DNA from: Glandiceps talaboti
Lineage: Eukaryota; Hemichordata; Enteropneusta; Spengelidae
Direction: 5' to 3'
Assembly (NCBI RefSeq): GCF_964340395.1
Contig: NC_135559.1
Coordinates: 21,242,611 to 21,306,610 of the forward strand
Length of the DNA stretch: 64,000 nt
Positions 20,077 through 33,895 of this stretch are shown here, one piece after another (within the stretch, counting starts at the first letter, position 1; every line of letters starts with the position of its first letter). The position numbers were made by a program, and so were the translations under genes. Under the pieces are notes generated by a model. The model was not told the DNA's origin. It did no database searches and was given only the letters and a program-made list of their open reading frames with translations.

Positions 20077-23000
20077 GATGGAACTCAAGGTCACGGAAGA
20101 TGACACGAACACAGATGGCAGATGAACACCAGACAGCCAATCAAGAAGTGGAAGAAGTAAGTGAAGATTTTGTAATTGTATAATTACTGAGAATGTTCGT
20201 TAAATTTTGTTGCCCAATATTTCTTCCCATCTGCAATGGAAAGTATAAGTTATCAAAAGGTTCTTTTGTAAGTACTAAGCACACGACAAGTAATGACAAC
20301 CTTATGTCACAAGTAGATTGTAGCAGAATGAAGAAATATTTTGAAGATGAACAGAATTGTATTATCCGTGGTAATATCTTTTCAAAAAGGTTAAATTGAG
20401 TAGTGGCAACTTTAAGAGTAAATATTAGAATCTAAATAACTGTTATTTCATTCCATCAATAAGTTTATACTGTATTGTTTGATTCATTCCTTTCAGGATG
20501 GAACTCAAGGTCACGGAATATGACACGAACACAGATGGCAGATGAACACCAGACAGCCAACCAAGAAGTGGAAGAAGTAAGTGAAGATTTTGTAATTGTA
20601 TAATTACTGAGAATGGTCATTAAATTTTGTTGCCCAATATTTATTCCCATCTGCAATGGAAAGTATAAGTTATCAAAAAGTTCTTTTGTCAGTACTAAGC
20701 ACACGGCAAGTAATGACAACCTTATGTCACAAGTAGATTGTAGCAGAATAAAGAAATATTTTGGAGATGAACAGAATTATATTATCCGTGGTAATATCTT
20801 TTCAAAAAGGTTAAATTGAGTAGTGGCAACTTTAAGAGTAAATATCAGAATCTAAATAACTGTTATTTCATTCCATTAATAAGTTTATACTGTATTGTTT
20901 GATTCATTCCTTTCAGGATGGAACTCAAGGTCACGGAAGATGACACGAACACAGATGGCAGATGAACACCAGACAGCAAATCAAGAAGTGGAAGAAGTAA
21001 ATGATGATTTTGGAATTGTATTATTACTGAGAATGGTCGTTAAATTTTGTTGCCCAATATTTCTTCCCATCTGCAATGGAAAGTATAAGTTATCAAAAAG
21101 TTCTTTTGTCAGTACTAAGCACACGACAAGTAATGACAACCTTATGTCACAAGTAGATTGTAGCAGAATAAAGAAATATTTTGGAGATGAACAGAATTAT
21201 ATTATCCGTGGTAATATCTTTTCAAAAAGGTTAAATTGAGTAGTGGCAACTTTAAGAGTAAATATTAGAATCTAAATAACTGTTATTTCATTCCATCAAT
21301 AAGTTTATACTGTATTGTTTGATTCATTCCTTTCAGGATGGAACTCAAGGTCACGGAAGATGACACGAACGCAGATGGCAGATGAACACCAGACAGCCAA
21401 TCGAGAAGTGGAAGAAGTAAGTGAAGATTTTGGAATTGTATAATTACTGAGAATGGTGGTTAAATTTTGTTGCCCAATATTTCTTCCCATCTGCAATGGA
21501 AAGTATAAGTTATCAAAAAGTTCTTTTGTCAGTACTAAGCACACAACAAGTAATGACAACATTATGTCGCAAGTAGATTGTAGCAGAATGAAGAAATATT
21601 TTGGAGATGAACAGAATTATATTATCCGTGGTAATATCTTTTCAAAAAGGTTAAATTGAGTAGTGGCAACTTTAAGAGTAAATATTAGAATCTAAATAAC
21701 TGTTATTTCATTCCATCAATAAGTTTACACTGTATTGTTTGATCTATTCCTTTCAGGATGGAACTCAAGGTCACGGAAGATGACGAACACAGATGGCAGA
21801 TGAACACCAGACAGCCAACCAAGAAGTGGAAGAAGTAAGTGAAGATTTTGGAATTGTATAATTACTGAGAATGGTCGTTAAATTTTGTTGCCCAATATTT
21901 CTTCCCATCTGCAATGGAAAGTATAAGTTATCAAAAAGTTCTTTTGTCAGTACTAAGCACACGACAAGTAATGACAACCTTATGTCACAAGTAGATTTTA
22001 GCAGAATGAAGAAATATTTTGGAGATGAACAGAATTGTATTATCCGTGGTAATATCTTTTCAAAAAGGTTAAATTGAGTAGTGGCAACTTTAAGAGTAAA
22101 TATTAGAATCTAAATAACTGTTATTTCATTCCATCAGTAAGTTTATACTGTATTGTTTGATTCATTCCTTTCAGGATGGAACTCAAGGTCACGGAAGATG
22201 ACACGAACACAGATGGCAGATGAACACCAGACAGCCAATCAAGAAGTGGAAGAAGTAAGTGAAGATTTTGGAATTGTATAATTACTGAGAATGGTCTTTA
22301 AATTTTGTTGCCCAATATTTCTTCCCATCTGCAATGGAAAGTATAAGTTATCAAAAAGTTCTTTTGTCAGTACTAAGCACGCGACAAGTAATGACAACCT
22401 TATGTCACAAGTAGATTGTAGCAGAATAAAGAAATATTTTGGAGATGAACAGAATTATATTATCCGTGGTAATATCTTTTCAAAAAGGTTAAATTGAGTA
22501 GTGGCAACTTTAAGAGTAAATATTAGAATCTAAATAACTGTTATTTCATTCCATCAATAAGTTTATACTGTATTGTTTGATTCATTCCTTTCAGGATGGA
22601 ACTCAAGGTCACGGAAGATGACACGAACGCAGATGGCAGATGAACACCAGACAGCCAATCAAGAAGTGGAAGAAGTAAGTGAAGATTTTGGAATTGTATA
22701 ATTACTGAGAATGGTCGTTAAATTTTGTTGCCCAATATTTCTTCCCATCTGCAATGGAAAGTATAAGTTATCAAAAGGTTCTTTTGTCAGTACTAAGCAC
22801 CCGACAAGTAATGACAACTTCATGTCACAGGTAGATTGTAGCAGAATGAAGAAGTATTTTGGAGATGAACAGAATTGTATTATCCGTGGTAATATCTTTT
22901 CAAAAAGGTTAAATTGAGTAGTGGCAACTTTAAGAGTAAATATTAGAATCTAAATAACTGTTATTTCATTCCATCAATAAGTTTATACTGTATTGTTTGA

Positions 23001-26000
23001 TTCATTCCTTTCAGGATGGAACTCAAGGTCACGGAAGATGACACGAACACAGATGGCAGATGAACCCCAGACAGCCAATCAAGAAGTGGAAGAAGTAAGT
23101 GAAGATTTTGGAATTGTATAATTACTGAGAATGGTGGTTAAATTTTGTTGCCCAATATTTCTTCCCATCTGCAATGGAAAGTATAAGTTATCAAAAAGTT
23201 CTTTTGTCAGTACTAAGCACACAACAAGTAATGACAACATTATGTCACAAGTAGATTGTAGCAGAATGAAGAAATATTTTGGAGATGAACAGAATTATAT
23301 TATCCGTGGTAATATCTTTTCAAAAAGGTTAAATTGAGTAGTGGAAACTTTAAGAGTAAATATTAGAATACTGTTATTTCATTCCATCAATAAGTTTATA
23401 CTGTATTGTTTGATTCATTCCTTTCAGGATGGAACTCAAGGTCACAGAAGATGACACGAACACAGATGGCACATGAACACCAGACAGCCAATCAAGAAGT
23501 GGAAGAAGTAAGTGAAGATTTTGGAATTGTATAATTACTGAGAATGGTCATTAAATTTTGTTGCCCAGTATTTCTTCCCATCTGCAATGGAAATTGTAAG
23601 TTATCAAATAGTTCTTTTGTCAGTACTAAGCACACGACAAGTAATGACAACCTTATGTCACAAGTAGATTGTAGCAGAATAAAGAAATATTTTGGAGATG
23701 AACAGAATTATATTATCCGTGGTAATATCTTTTCAAAAAGGTTAAATTGAGTAGTGGCAACTTTAAGAGTAAATATTAGAATCTAAATAACTGTTATTTC
23801 ATTCCATCAATAAGTTTATACTGTATTGTTTGATTCATTCCTTTCAGGATGGAACTCAAGGTCACGGAAGATGACACGAACGCAGATGGCAGATGAACAC
23901 CAGACAGCCAATCAAGAAGTGGAAGAAGTAAGTGAAGATTTTGGAATTGTATAATTACTGAGAATGGTGGTTAAATTTTGTTGCCCAATATTTCTTCCCA
24001 TCTGCAATGGAAAGTATAAGTTATCAAAAAGTTCTTTTGTCAGTACTAAGCACACGACAAGTAATGACAACTTTATGTCACAGGTAGATTGTAGCAGAAT
24101 GAAGAAGTATTTTGGAGATGAACAGAATTGTATTATCCATGGTAATATCTTTTCAAAAAGGTTAAATTGAGTAGTGGCAACTTTAAGAGTAAATATTAGA
24201 ATCTAAATAACTGTTATTTCATTCCATCAATAAGTTTATACTGTATTGTTTGATTCATTCCTTTCAGGATGGAACTCAAGGTCACGGAAGATGACACGAA
24301 CACAGATGGCAGATGAACACCAGACAGCCAATCAAGAAGTGGAAGAAGTAAGTGATGATTTTGGAATTGTATTATTACTGAGAATGGTCGTTAAATTTTG
24401 TTGCCCAATATTTCTCCCCATCTGCAATGGAAAGTATAAGTTATCAAAAAGTTCTTTTGTCAGTACTAAGCACACGACAAGTAATGACAACCTTATGTCA
24501 CAAGTAGAATGTAGCAGAATAAAGAAATATTTTGGAGATGAACAGAATTATATTATCCGTGGTAATATCTTTTCAAAAAGGTTAAATTGAGTAGTGGCAA
24601 CTTTAAGAGTAAATATTAGAATCTAAATAACTGTTATTTCATTCCATCAATAAGTTTATACTGTATTGTTTGATTCATTCCTTTCAGGATGGAACTCAAG
24701 GTCACGGAAGATGACATGAACGCAGATGGCAGATGAACACCAGACAGCCAATCAAGAAGTGGAAGAAGTAAGTGAAGATTTTGGAATTGTATAATTACTG
24801 AGAATGGTCGTTAAATTTTGTTGCCCAATATTTCTTCCCATCTGCAATGGAAAGTATAAGTTATCAAAAAGTTCTTTTGTCAGTACTAAGCACACAACAA
24901 GTAATGACAACATTATGTCACAAGTAGATTGTAGCAGAATGAAGAAATATTTTGGAGATGAACAGAATTATATTATCCGTGGTAATATCTTTTCAAAAAG
25001 GTTAAATTGAGTAGTGGAAACTTTAAGAGTAAATATTAGAATACTGTTATTTCATTCCATCAATAAGTTTATACTGTATTGTTTGATTCATTCCTTTCAG
25101 GATGGAACTCAAGGTCACAGAAGATGACACGAACACAGATGGCAGATGAACACCAGACAGCCAATCAAGAAGTGGAAGAAGTAAGTGAAGATTTTGGAAT
25201 TGTATAATTACTGAGAATGGTCATTAAATTTTGTTGCCCAGTATTTCTTCCCATCTGCAATGGAAATTGTAAGTTATCAAATAGTTCTTTTGTCAGTACT
25301 AAGCACACGACAAGTAATGACAACCTTATGTCACAAGTAGATTGTAGCAGAATAAAGAAATATTTTGGAGATGAACAGAATTATATTATCCGTGGTAATA
25401 TCTTTCAAAAAGGTTAAATTGAGTAGTGGCAACTTTAAGAGTAAATATTAGAATCTAAATAACTGTTATTTCATTCCATCAATAAGTTTATACTGTATTG
25501 TTTGATTCATTCCTTTCAGGATGGAACTCAAGGTCACGGAAGATGACACGAACGCAGATGGCAGATGAACACCAGACAGCCAATCAAGAAGTGGAAGAAG
25601 TAAGTGAAGATTTTGGAATTGTATAATTACTGAGAATGGTCGTTAAATTTTGTTGCCCAATATTTCTTCCCATCTGCAATGGAAAGTATAAGTTATCAAA
25701 AAGTTCTTTTGTCAGTACTAAGCACACGACAAGTAATGACAACTTTATGTCACAGGTAGATTGTAGCAGAATGAAGAAGTATTTTGGAGATGAACAGAAT
25801 TGTATTATCCATGGTAATATCTTTTCAAAAAGGTTAAATTGAGTAGTGGCAACTTTAAGAGTAAATATTAGAATCTAAATAACTGTTATTTCATTCCATC
25901 AATAAGTTTATACTGTATTGTTTGATTCATTCCTTTCAGGATGGAACTCAAGGTCACGGAAGATGACACGAACACAGATGGCAGATGAACACCAGACAGC

Positions 26001-27192
26001 CAATCAAGAAGTGGAAGAAGTAAGTGATGATTTTGGAATTGTATTATTACTGAGAATGGTCGTTAAATTTTGTTGCCCAATATTTCTCCCCATCTGCAAT
26101 GGAAAGTATAAGTTATCAAAAAGTTCTTTTGTCAGTACTAAGCACACGACAAGTAATGACAACCTTATGTCACAAGTAGAATGTAGCAGAATAAAGAAAT
26201 ATTTTGGAGATGAACAGAATTATATTATCCGTGGTAATATCTTTTCAAAAAGGTTAAATTGAGTAGTGGCAACTTTAAGAGTAAATATTAGAATCTAAAT
26301 AACTGTTATTTCATTCCATCAATAAGTTTATACTGTATTGTTTGATTCATTCCTTTCAGGATGGAACTCAAGGTCACGGAAGATGACATGAACGCAGATG
26401 GCAGATGAACACCAGACAGCCAATCAAGAAGTGGAAGAAGTAAGTGAAGATTTTGGAATTGTATAATTACTGAGAATGGTCGTTAAATTTTGTTGCCCAA
26501 TATTTCTTCCCATCTGCAATGGAAAGTATAAGTTATCAAAAAGTTCTTTTGTCAGTACTAAGCACACGACAAGTAATGACAACTTTATGTCACAGGTAGA
26601 TTGTAGCAGAATGAAGAAGTATTTTGGAGATGAACAGAATTGTATTATCCATGGTAATATCTTTTCAAAAAGGTTAAATTGAGTAGTGGCAACTTTAAGA
26701 GTAAATATTAGAATCTAAATAACTGTTATTTCATTCCATCAATAAGTTTATACTGTATTGTTTGATTCATTCCTTTCAGGATGGAACTCAAGGTCACGGA
26801 AGATGACACGAACACAGATGGCAGATGAACCCCAGACAGCCAATCAAGAAGTGGAAGAAGTAAGTGAAGATTTTGGAATTGTATAATTACTGAGAATGGT
26901 GGTTAAATTTTGTTGCCCAATATTTCTTCCCATCTGCAATGGAAAGTATAAGTTATCAAAAAGTTCTTTTGTCAGTACTAAGCACACAACAAGTAATGAC
27001 AACATTATGTCACAAGTAGATTGTAGCAGAATGAAGAAATATTTTGGAGATGAACAGAATTATATTATCCGTGGTAATATCTTTTCAAAAAGGTTAAATT
27101 GAGTAGTGGAAACTTTAAGAGTAAATATTAGAATACTGTTATTTCATTCCATCAATAAGTTTATACTGTATTGTTTGATTCATTCCTTTCAG
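20077..27192 (+). repeat. Array block 2 (units 15-31), all frames intact, 4-unit repeat
   Basis: Exon-like starts: 20077, 20497, 20917, 21337, 21757, 22175, 22595, 23015, 23428, 23848, 24268, 24688, 25101, 25520, 25940, 26360, 26780. All 17 keep an open ORF of 66-68 codons. In 20917, 24268 and 25940 the TAA between exon and ORF is TTA, so the frame runs from the acceptor to TGA, 114 codons counting from an upstream TTG. Units 23015-24687 and 24688-26359 correspond pairwise at 1672-1673 bp, a four-unit higher-order repeat with later exchanges. The unit at 20917 has the weaker donor GTAAAT. The unit at 21757 has a 78-nt exon because AC is lost in GACACGAAC. Confidence 0.85.
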
Positions 27193-30100
27193 GATGGAAC
27201 TCAAGGTCACGGAAGATGACACGAACACAGATGGCAGATGAACACCAGACAGCCAATCAAGAAGTGGAAGAAGTAAGTGAAGATTTTGGAATTGTATAAT
27301 TACTGAGAATGGTCATTAAATTTTGTTGCCCAGTATTTCTTCCCATCTGCAATGGAAATTGTAAGTTATCAAAAAGTTCTTTTGTCAGTACTAAGCACAC
27401 GACAAGTAATGACAACCTTATGTCACAAGTAGATTGTAGCAGAATGAAGGAATATTGGAGATGAACAGAATTATATTATCCGTGGTAATATCTTTTCAAA
27501 AAAGGTTAAATTGAGTAGTGGCAACTTTAAGAGTAAATATTAGAATCTAAATAACTGTTATTTCATTCTATCAATAAGTTTATACTGTATTGTTTGATTC
27601 ATTCCTTTCAGGATGGAACTCAAGGTCACGGAAGATGACACGAACACAGATGGCAGATGAACACCAGACAGCCAATCAAGAAGTGGAAGAAGTAAGTGAA
27701 GATTTTGTAATTGTATAATTACTGAGAATGGTCATTGAATTTTGTTGCCCAGTATTTCTTCCCATCTGCAATGGAAAGTATAAGTTATCAAAAATTTCTT
27801 TTGTCAGTACTAAGCACACGACAAGTAATGACAACCTTATGTCACAAGTAGATTGTAGCAGAATGAAGAAATATTTTGGAGATGAACAGAATTGTATTAT
27901 CCGTGGTAATATCTTTTCAAAAAGGTTAAATTGAGTAGTGGCAACTTTAAGAGTAAATATTAGAATACTGTTATTTCATTCCATCAATAAGTTTATACTG
28001 TATTGTTTGATTCATTCCTTTCAGGATGGAACTCAAGGTCACGGAAGATGACACGAACACAGATGGCAGATGAACACCAGACAACCAATCAAGAAGTGGA
28101 AGAAGTAAGTGAAGATTTTGGAATTGTATAATTACTGAGAATGGTCATTAAATTTTGTTGCCCAATATTTATTCCCATCTGCAATGGAAAGTATAAGTTA
28201 TCAAAAAGTTCTTTTGTCAGTACTAACCACACGACAAGTAATGACAACCTTATGTCACAAGTAGATTGTAGCAGAATAAAGAAATATTTTGGAGATGAAC
28301 AGAATTATATTATCCGTGGTAATATCTTTTCAAAAAGGTTAAATTGAGTAGTGACAAATTTAAGAGTAAATATTAGAATCTAAATAACTGTTATTTCATT
28401 CCATCAATAAGTTTATACTATATTGTTTGATTCATTCCTTTCAGGATGGAACTCAAGGTCACGGAAGATGACACGAACACAGATGGCAGATGAACACCAG
28501 ACAGCCAATCAAGAAGTGGAAGAAGTAAGTGAAGATTTTGGAATTGTATAATTACTGAGAATGGTCGTTAAATTTTGTTGCCCAAGATTTCTTCCCACCT
28601 GCAATGGAAAGTATAAGTTATCAAAAAGTTCTTTTGTCAGTACTAAGCACACGACAAGTAATGACAACCTTATGTCACAAGTAGATTGTAGCAGAATGAA
28701 GACATATTTTGGAGATGAACAGAATTGTATTATCCGTGGTAATATCTTTTCAAAAAGGTTAAATTGAGTAGTGGCAACTTTAAGAGTAAATATTAGAATC
28801 TAAATAACTGTTATGTCATTCCATCAATAAGTTTATACTGTATTGTTTGATTCATTCCTTTCAGGATGGAACTCAAGGTCACGGAAGATGACACGAACAC
28901 AGATGGCAGATGAAAACCAGACAGCCAATCAAGAAGTGGAAGAAGTAAGTGAAGATTTTGGAATTGTATAATTACTGAGAATGGTCGTTAAATTTTGTTG
29001 CCCAAGATTTCTTCCCATCTGCAATGGAAAGTATAAGTTATCAAAAAGTTCTTTTGTCAGTACTAAGCACACGACAAGTAATGACAACCTTACGTCACAA
29101 GTAGATTGTAGCAGAATTAAGAAATATTGGAGATGAACAGAATTGTATTATCCGTGGTAATATCTTTTCAAAAAGGTTAAATTGAGTAGTGGCAACTTTA
29201 AGAGTAAATATTAGAATCTAAATAACTGTTATTTCATTCCATCAATAAGTTTATACTGTATTGTTTGATTCATTCCTTTCAGGATGGAACTCAAGGTCAC
29301 GGAAGATGACAAGAACACAGATGGCAGATGAACACCAGACAGCCAATCAAGAAGTGGAAGAAGTAAGTGAAGATTTTGGAATTGTATAATTACTGAGAAA
29401 TGGTCATTACATTTTGTTGCCCAGTATTTCTTCCCATCTGCAATGGAAAGTATAAGTAATCAAAAAGTTCTTTTGTCAGTACTAAGCACACGACAAGTAA
29501 TGACAACCTTATGTCACAAGTAGATTGTAGCAGAATTAAGAAATATTGGAGATGAACAGAATTGTATTATCCGTGGTAATATCTTTTCAAAAAGGTTAAA
29601 TTGAGTAGTGGCAACTTTAAGAGTAAATATTAGAATCTAAATAACTGTTATTTCATTCCATCAATAAGTTTATACTGTATTGTTTGATTTATTCCTTTCA
29701 GGATGGAACTCAAGCTCACGGAAGATGACACGAACACAGATGGCAGATGAACACCAGACAGCCAATCAAGAAGTGGAAGAAGTAAGTGAAGATTTTGGAA
29801 TTGTATAATTACTGAGAATGGTCGTTAAATTTTGTTGCCCAATATTTCTTCCCATCTGCAATGGAAAGTATAAGTTATCAAAAAGTTCTTTTGTCAGTAC
29901 TAAGCACACGACAAGTAATGACAACCTTATGTCACAAGTAGATTTTAGCAGAATGAAGAAATATTTTGGAGATGAACAGAATTGTATTATCCGTGGTAAT
30001 ATCTTTTCAAAAAGGTTAAATTGAGTAGTGGCAACTTTAAGAGTAAATATTAGAATCTAAATAACTGTTATTTCATTCCATCAGTAAGTTTATACTGTAT

Positions 30101-33100
30101 TGTTTGATTCATTCCTTTCAGGATGGAACTCAAGGTCACGGAAGATGACACGAACACAGATGGCAGATGAACACCAGACAGCCAATCAAGAAGTGGAAGA
30201 AGTAAGTGAAGATTTTGGAATTGTATAATTACTGAGAATGGTCATTAAATTTTGTTGCCCAATATTTATTCCCATCTGCAATGGAAAGTATAAGTTATCA
30301 AAAAGTTCTTTTGTCAGTACTAACCACACGACAAGTAATGACAACCTTATGTCACAAGTAGATTGTAGCAGAATAAAGAAATATTTTGGAGATGAACAGA
30401 ATTATATTATCCGTGGTAATATCTTTTCAAAAAGGTGAAATTGAGTAGTGACAAATTTAAGAGTAAATATTAGAATCTAAATAACTGTTATTTCATTCCA
30501 TCAATAAGTTTATACTATATTGTTTGATTCATTCCTTTCAGGATGGAACTCAAGGTCACGGAAGATGACACGAACACAGATGGCAGATGAACACCAGACA
30601 GCCAATCAAGAAGTGGAAGAAGTAAGTGAAGATTTTGGAATTGTATAATTACTGAGAATGGTCATTAAATTTTGTTGCCCAATATTTATTCCCATCTGCA
30701 ATGGAAAGTATAAGTTATCAAAAAGTTCTTTTGTCAGTACTAACCACACGACAAGTAATGACAACCTTATGTCACAAGTAGATTGTAGCAGAATGAAGAC
30801 ATATTTTGGAGATGAACAGAATTGTATTATCCGTGGTAATATCTTTTCAAAAAGGTTAAATTGAGTAGTGGCAACTTTAAGAGTAAATATTAGAATCTAA
30901 ATAACTGTTATTTCATTCCATCAATAAGTTTATACTGTATTGTTTGATTCATTCCTTTCAGGATGGAACTCAAGGTCACGGAAGATGACACGAACACAGA
31001 TGGCAGATGAACACCAGACAGCTAATCAAGAAGTGGAAGAAGTAAGTGAAGATTTTGGAATTGTATAATTACTGAGAATGGTCGTTAAATTTTGTTGCCC
31101 AATATTTCTTCCCATCTGCAATGGAAAGTATAAGTTATCAAAAAGTTCTTTTGTCAGTACTAAGCACACAACAAGTAATGACAACATTATGTCACAAGTA
31201 GATTGTAGCAGAATGAAGAAATATTTTGGAGATGAACAGAATTATGTTATCCGTGGTAATATCTTTTCAAAAAGGTTAAATTGAGTAGTGGAAACTTTAA
31301 GAGTAAATATTAGAATACTGTTATTTCATTCCATCAATAAGTTTATACTGTATTGTTTGATTCATTCCTTTCAGGATGGAACTCAAGGTCACGGAAGATG
31401 ACACGAACACAGATGGCAGATGAACACCAGACAGCCAATCAAGAAGTGGAAGAAGTAAGTGAAGATTTTGGAATTGTATAATTACTGAGAATGGTCATTA
31501 AATTTTGTTGCCCAATATTTATTCCCATCTGCAATGGAAAGTATAAGTTATCAAAAAGTTCTTTTGTCAGTACTAACCACACGACAAGTAATGACAACCT
31601 TATGTCACAAGTAGATTGTAGCAGAATAAAGAAATATTTTGGAGATGAACAGAATTATATTATCCGTGGTAATATCTTTTCAAAAAGGTGAAATTGAGTA
31701 GTGACAAATTTAAGAGTAAATATTAGAATCTAAATAACTGTTATTTCATTCCATCAATAAGTTTATACTATATTGTTTGATTCATTCCTTTCAGGATGGA
31801 ACTCAAGGTCACGGAAGATGACACGAACACAGATTGCAGATGAACACCAGACAGCCAATCAAGAAGTGGAAGAAGTAAGTGAAGATTTTGGAATTGTATA
31901 ATTACTGAGAATGGTCGTTAAATTTTGTTGCCCAAGATTTCTTCCCATCTGCAATGGAAAGTATAAGTTATCAAAAAGTTCTTTTGTCAGTACTAAGCAC
32001 ACGACAAGTAATGACAACCTTATGTCACAAGTAGATTGTAGCAGAATGAAGACATATTTTGGAGATGAACAGAATTGTATTATCCGTGGTAATATCTTTT
32101 CAAAAAGGTTAAATTGAGTAGTGGCAACTTTAAGAGTAAATATTAGAATCTAAATAACTGTTATTTCATTCCATCAATAAGTTTATACTGTATTGTTTGA
32201 TTCATTCCTTTCAGGATGGAACTCAAGGTCACGGAAGATGACACGAACACAGATGGCAGATGAACACCAGACAGCTAATCAAGAAGTGGAAGAAGTAAGT
32301 GAAGATTTTGGAATTGTATAATTGCTGAGAATGGTCGTTAAATTTTGTTGCCCAATATTTCTTCCCATCTGCAATGGAAAGTATAAGTTATCAAAAAGTT
32401 CTTTTGTCAGTACTAAGCACACAACAAGTAATGACAACATTATGTCACAAGTAGATTGTAGCAGAATGAAGAAATATTTTGGAGATGAACAGAATTATAT
32501 TATCCGTGGTAATATCTTTTCAAAAAAGGTTAAATTGAGTAGTGGCAACTTTAAGAGTAAATATTAGAATCTAAATAACTGTTATTTCATTCTATCAATA
32601 AGTTCATACTGTATTGTTTGATTCATTCCTTTCAGGATGGAACTCAAGGTCACGGAAGATGACACGAACACAGATGGCAGATGAACACCAGACAGCCAAT
32701 CAAGAAGTGGAAGAAGTAAGTGGAGATTTTGGAATTGTATAATTACTTAGAATGGTCATTAAATTGTGTTGCCCAATATTTATTCCCATCTGCAATGGAA
32801 AGTATAAGTTATCAAAAAGTTCTTTTGTCAGTACTAAGCACACGACAAGTAATGACAACCTTATGTCACAAGTAGATTGTAGCAGAATGAAGAAGTATTT
32901 TCGAGATGAACAGAATTGTATTATCCGTGGTAATATCTTTTCAAAAAGGTTAAATTGAGTAGTGGCAACTTTAAGAGTAAATATTAGAATCTAAATAACT
33001 GTTATTTCATTCCATCAATAAGTTTATACTGTATTGTTTGATTCATTCCTTTCAGGATGGAACTCAAGGTCACGGAAAATGACAAGAACACAGATGGCAG

Positions 33101-33895
33101 ATGAACACCAGACAGCCAATCAAGAAGTGGAAGAAGTAAGTGAAGATTTTGGAATTGTATAATTACTGAGAAATGGTCATTACATTTTGTTGCCCAATAT
33201 TTATTCCCATCTGCAATTGAAAGTATAAGTTATCAAAAAGTTCTTTTGTCAGTACTAACCACACGACAAGTAATGACAACCTTATGTCACAAGTAGATTG
33301 TAGCAGAATAAAGAAATATTTTGGAGATGAACAGAATTATATTATCCGTGGTAATATCTTTTCAAAAAGGTTAAATTGAGTAGTGGCAACTTTAAGAGTA
33401 AATATTAGAATCTAAATAACTGTTATTTCATTCCACCAATAAGTTTATACTGTATTGTTTGATTCATTCCTTTCAGGATGGAACTCAAGGTCACGGAAGA
33501 TGACAAGAACACAGATGGCAGATGAACACCAGACAGCCAATCAAGAAGTTGAAGAAGTAAGTGAAGATTTTGGAATTGTATAATTACTGAGAAATGGTCA
33601 TTACATTTTGTTGCCCAGTATTTCTTCCCATCTGCAATGGAAAGTATAAGTAATCAAAAAGTTCTTTTGTCAGTACTAAGCACACGACAAGTAATGACAA
33701 CCTTATGTCACAAGTAGATTGTAGCAGAATTAAGAAATATTGGAGATGAACAGAATTGTATTATCCGTGGTAATATCTTTTCAAAAAGGTTAAATTGAGT
33801 AGTGGCAACTTTAAGAGTAAATATTAGAATCTAAATAACTGTTATTTCATTCCATCAATAAGTTTATACTGTATTGTTTGATTTATTCCTTTCAG
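27193..33895 (+). repeat. Array block 3 (units 32-47)
   Basis: Exon-like starts: 27193, 27612, 28025, 28445, 28865, 29283, 29702, 30122, 30542, 30962, 31375, 31795, 32215, 32636, 33056, 33477. The frame is broken in 27193, 28865, 29283, 33056 and 33477. In 33056 a GGA-to-TGA change gives the stop. Units 30122-31374 and 31375-32635 correspond at 1253 bp, three units each, including a shared early stop (AAAAGGTGA) in 30122 and 31375. Several units carry ACAAGAACACAG in the exon in place of ACACGAACACAG; these travel with the AAGTAATCA stop. Confidence 0.85.
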
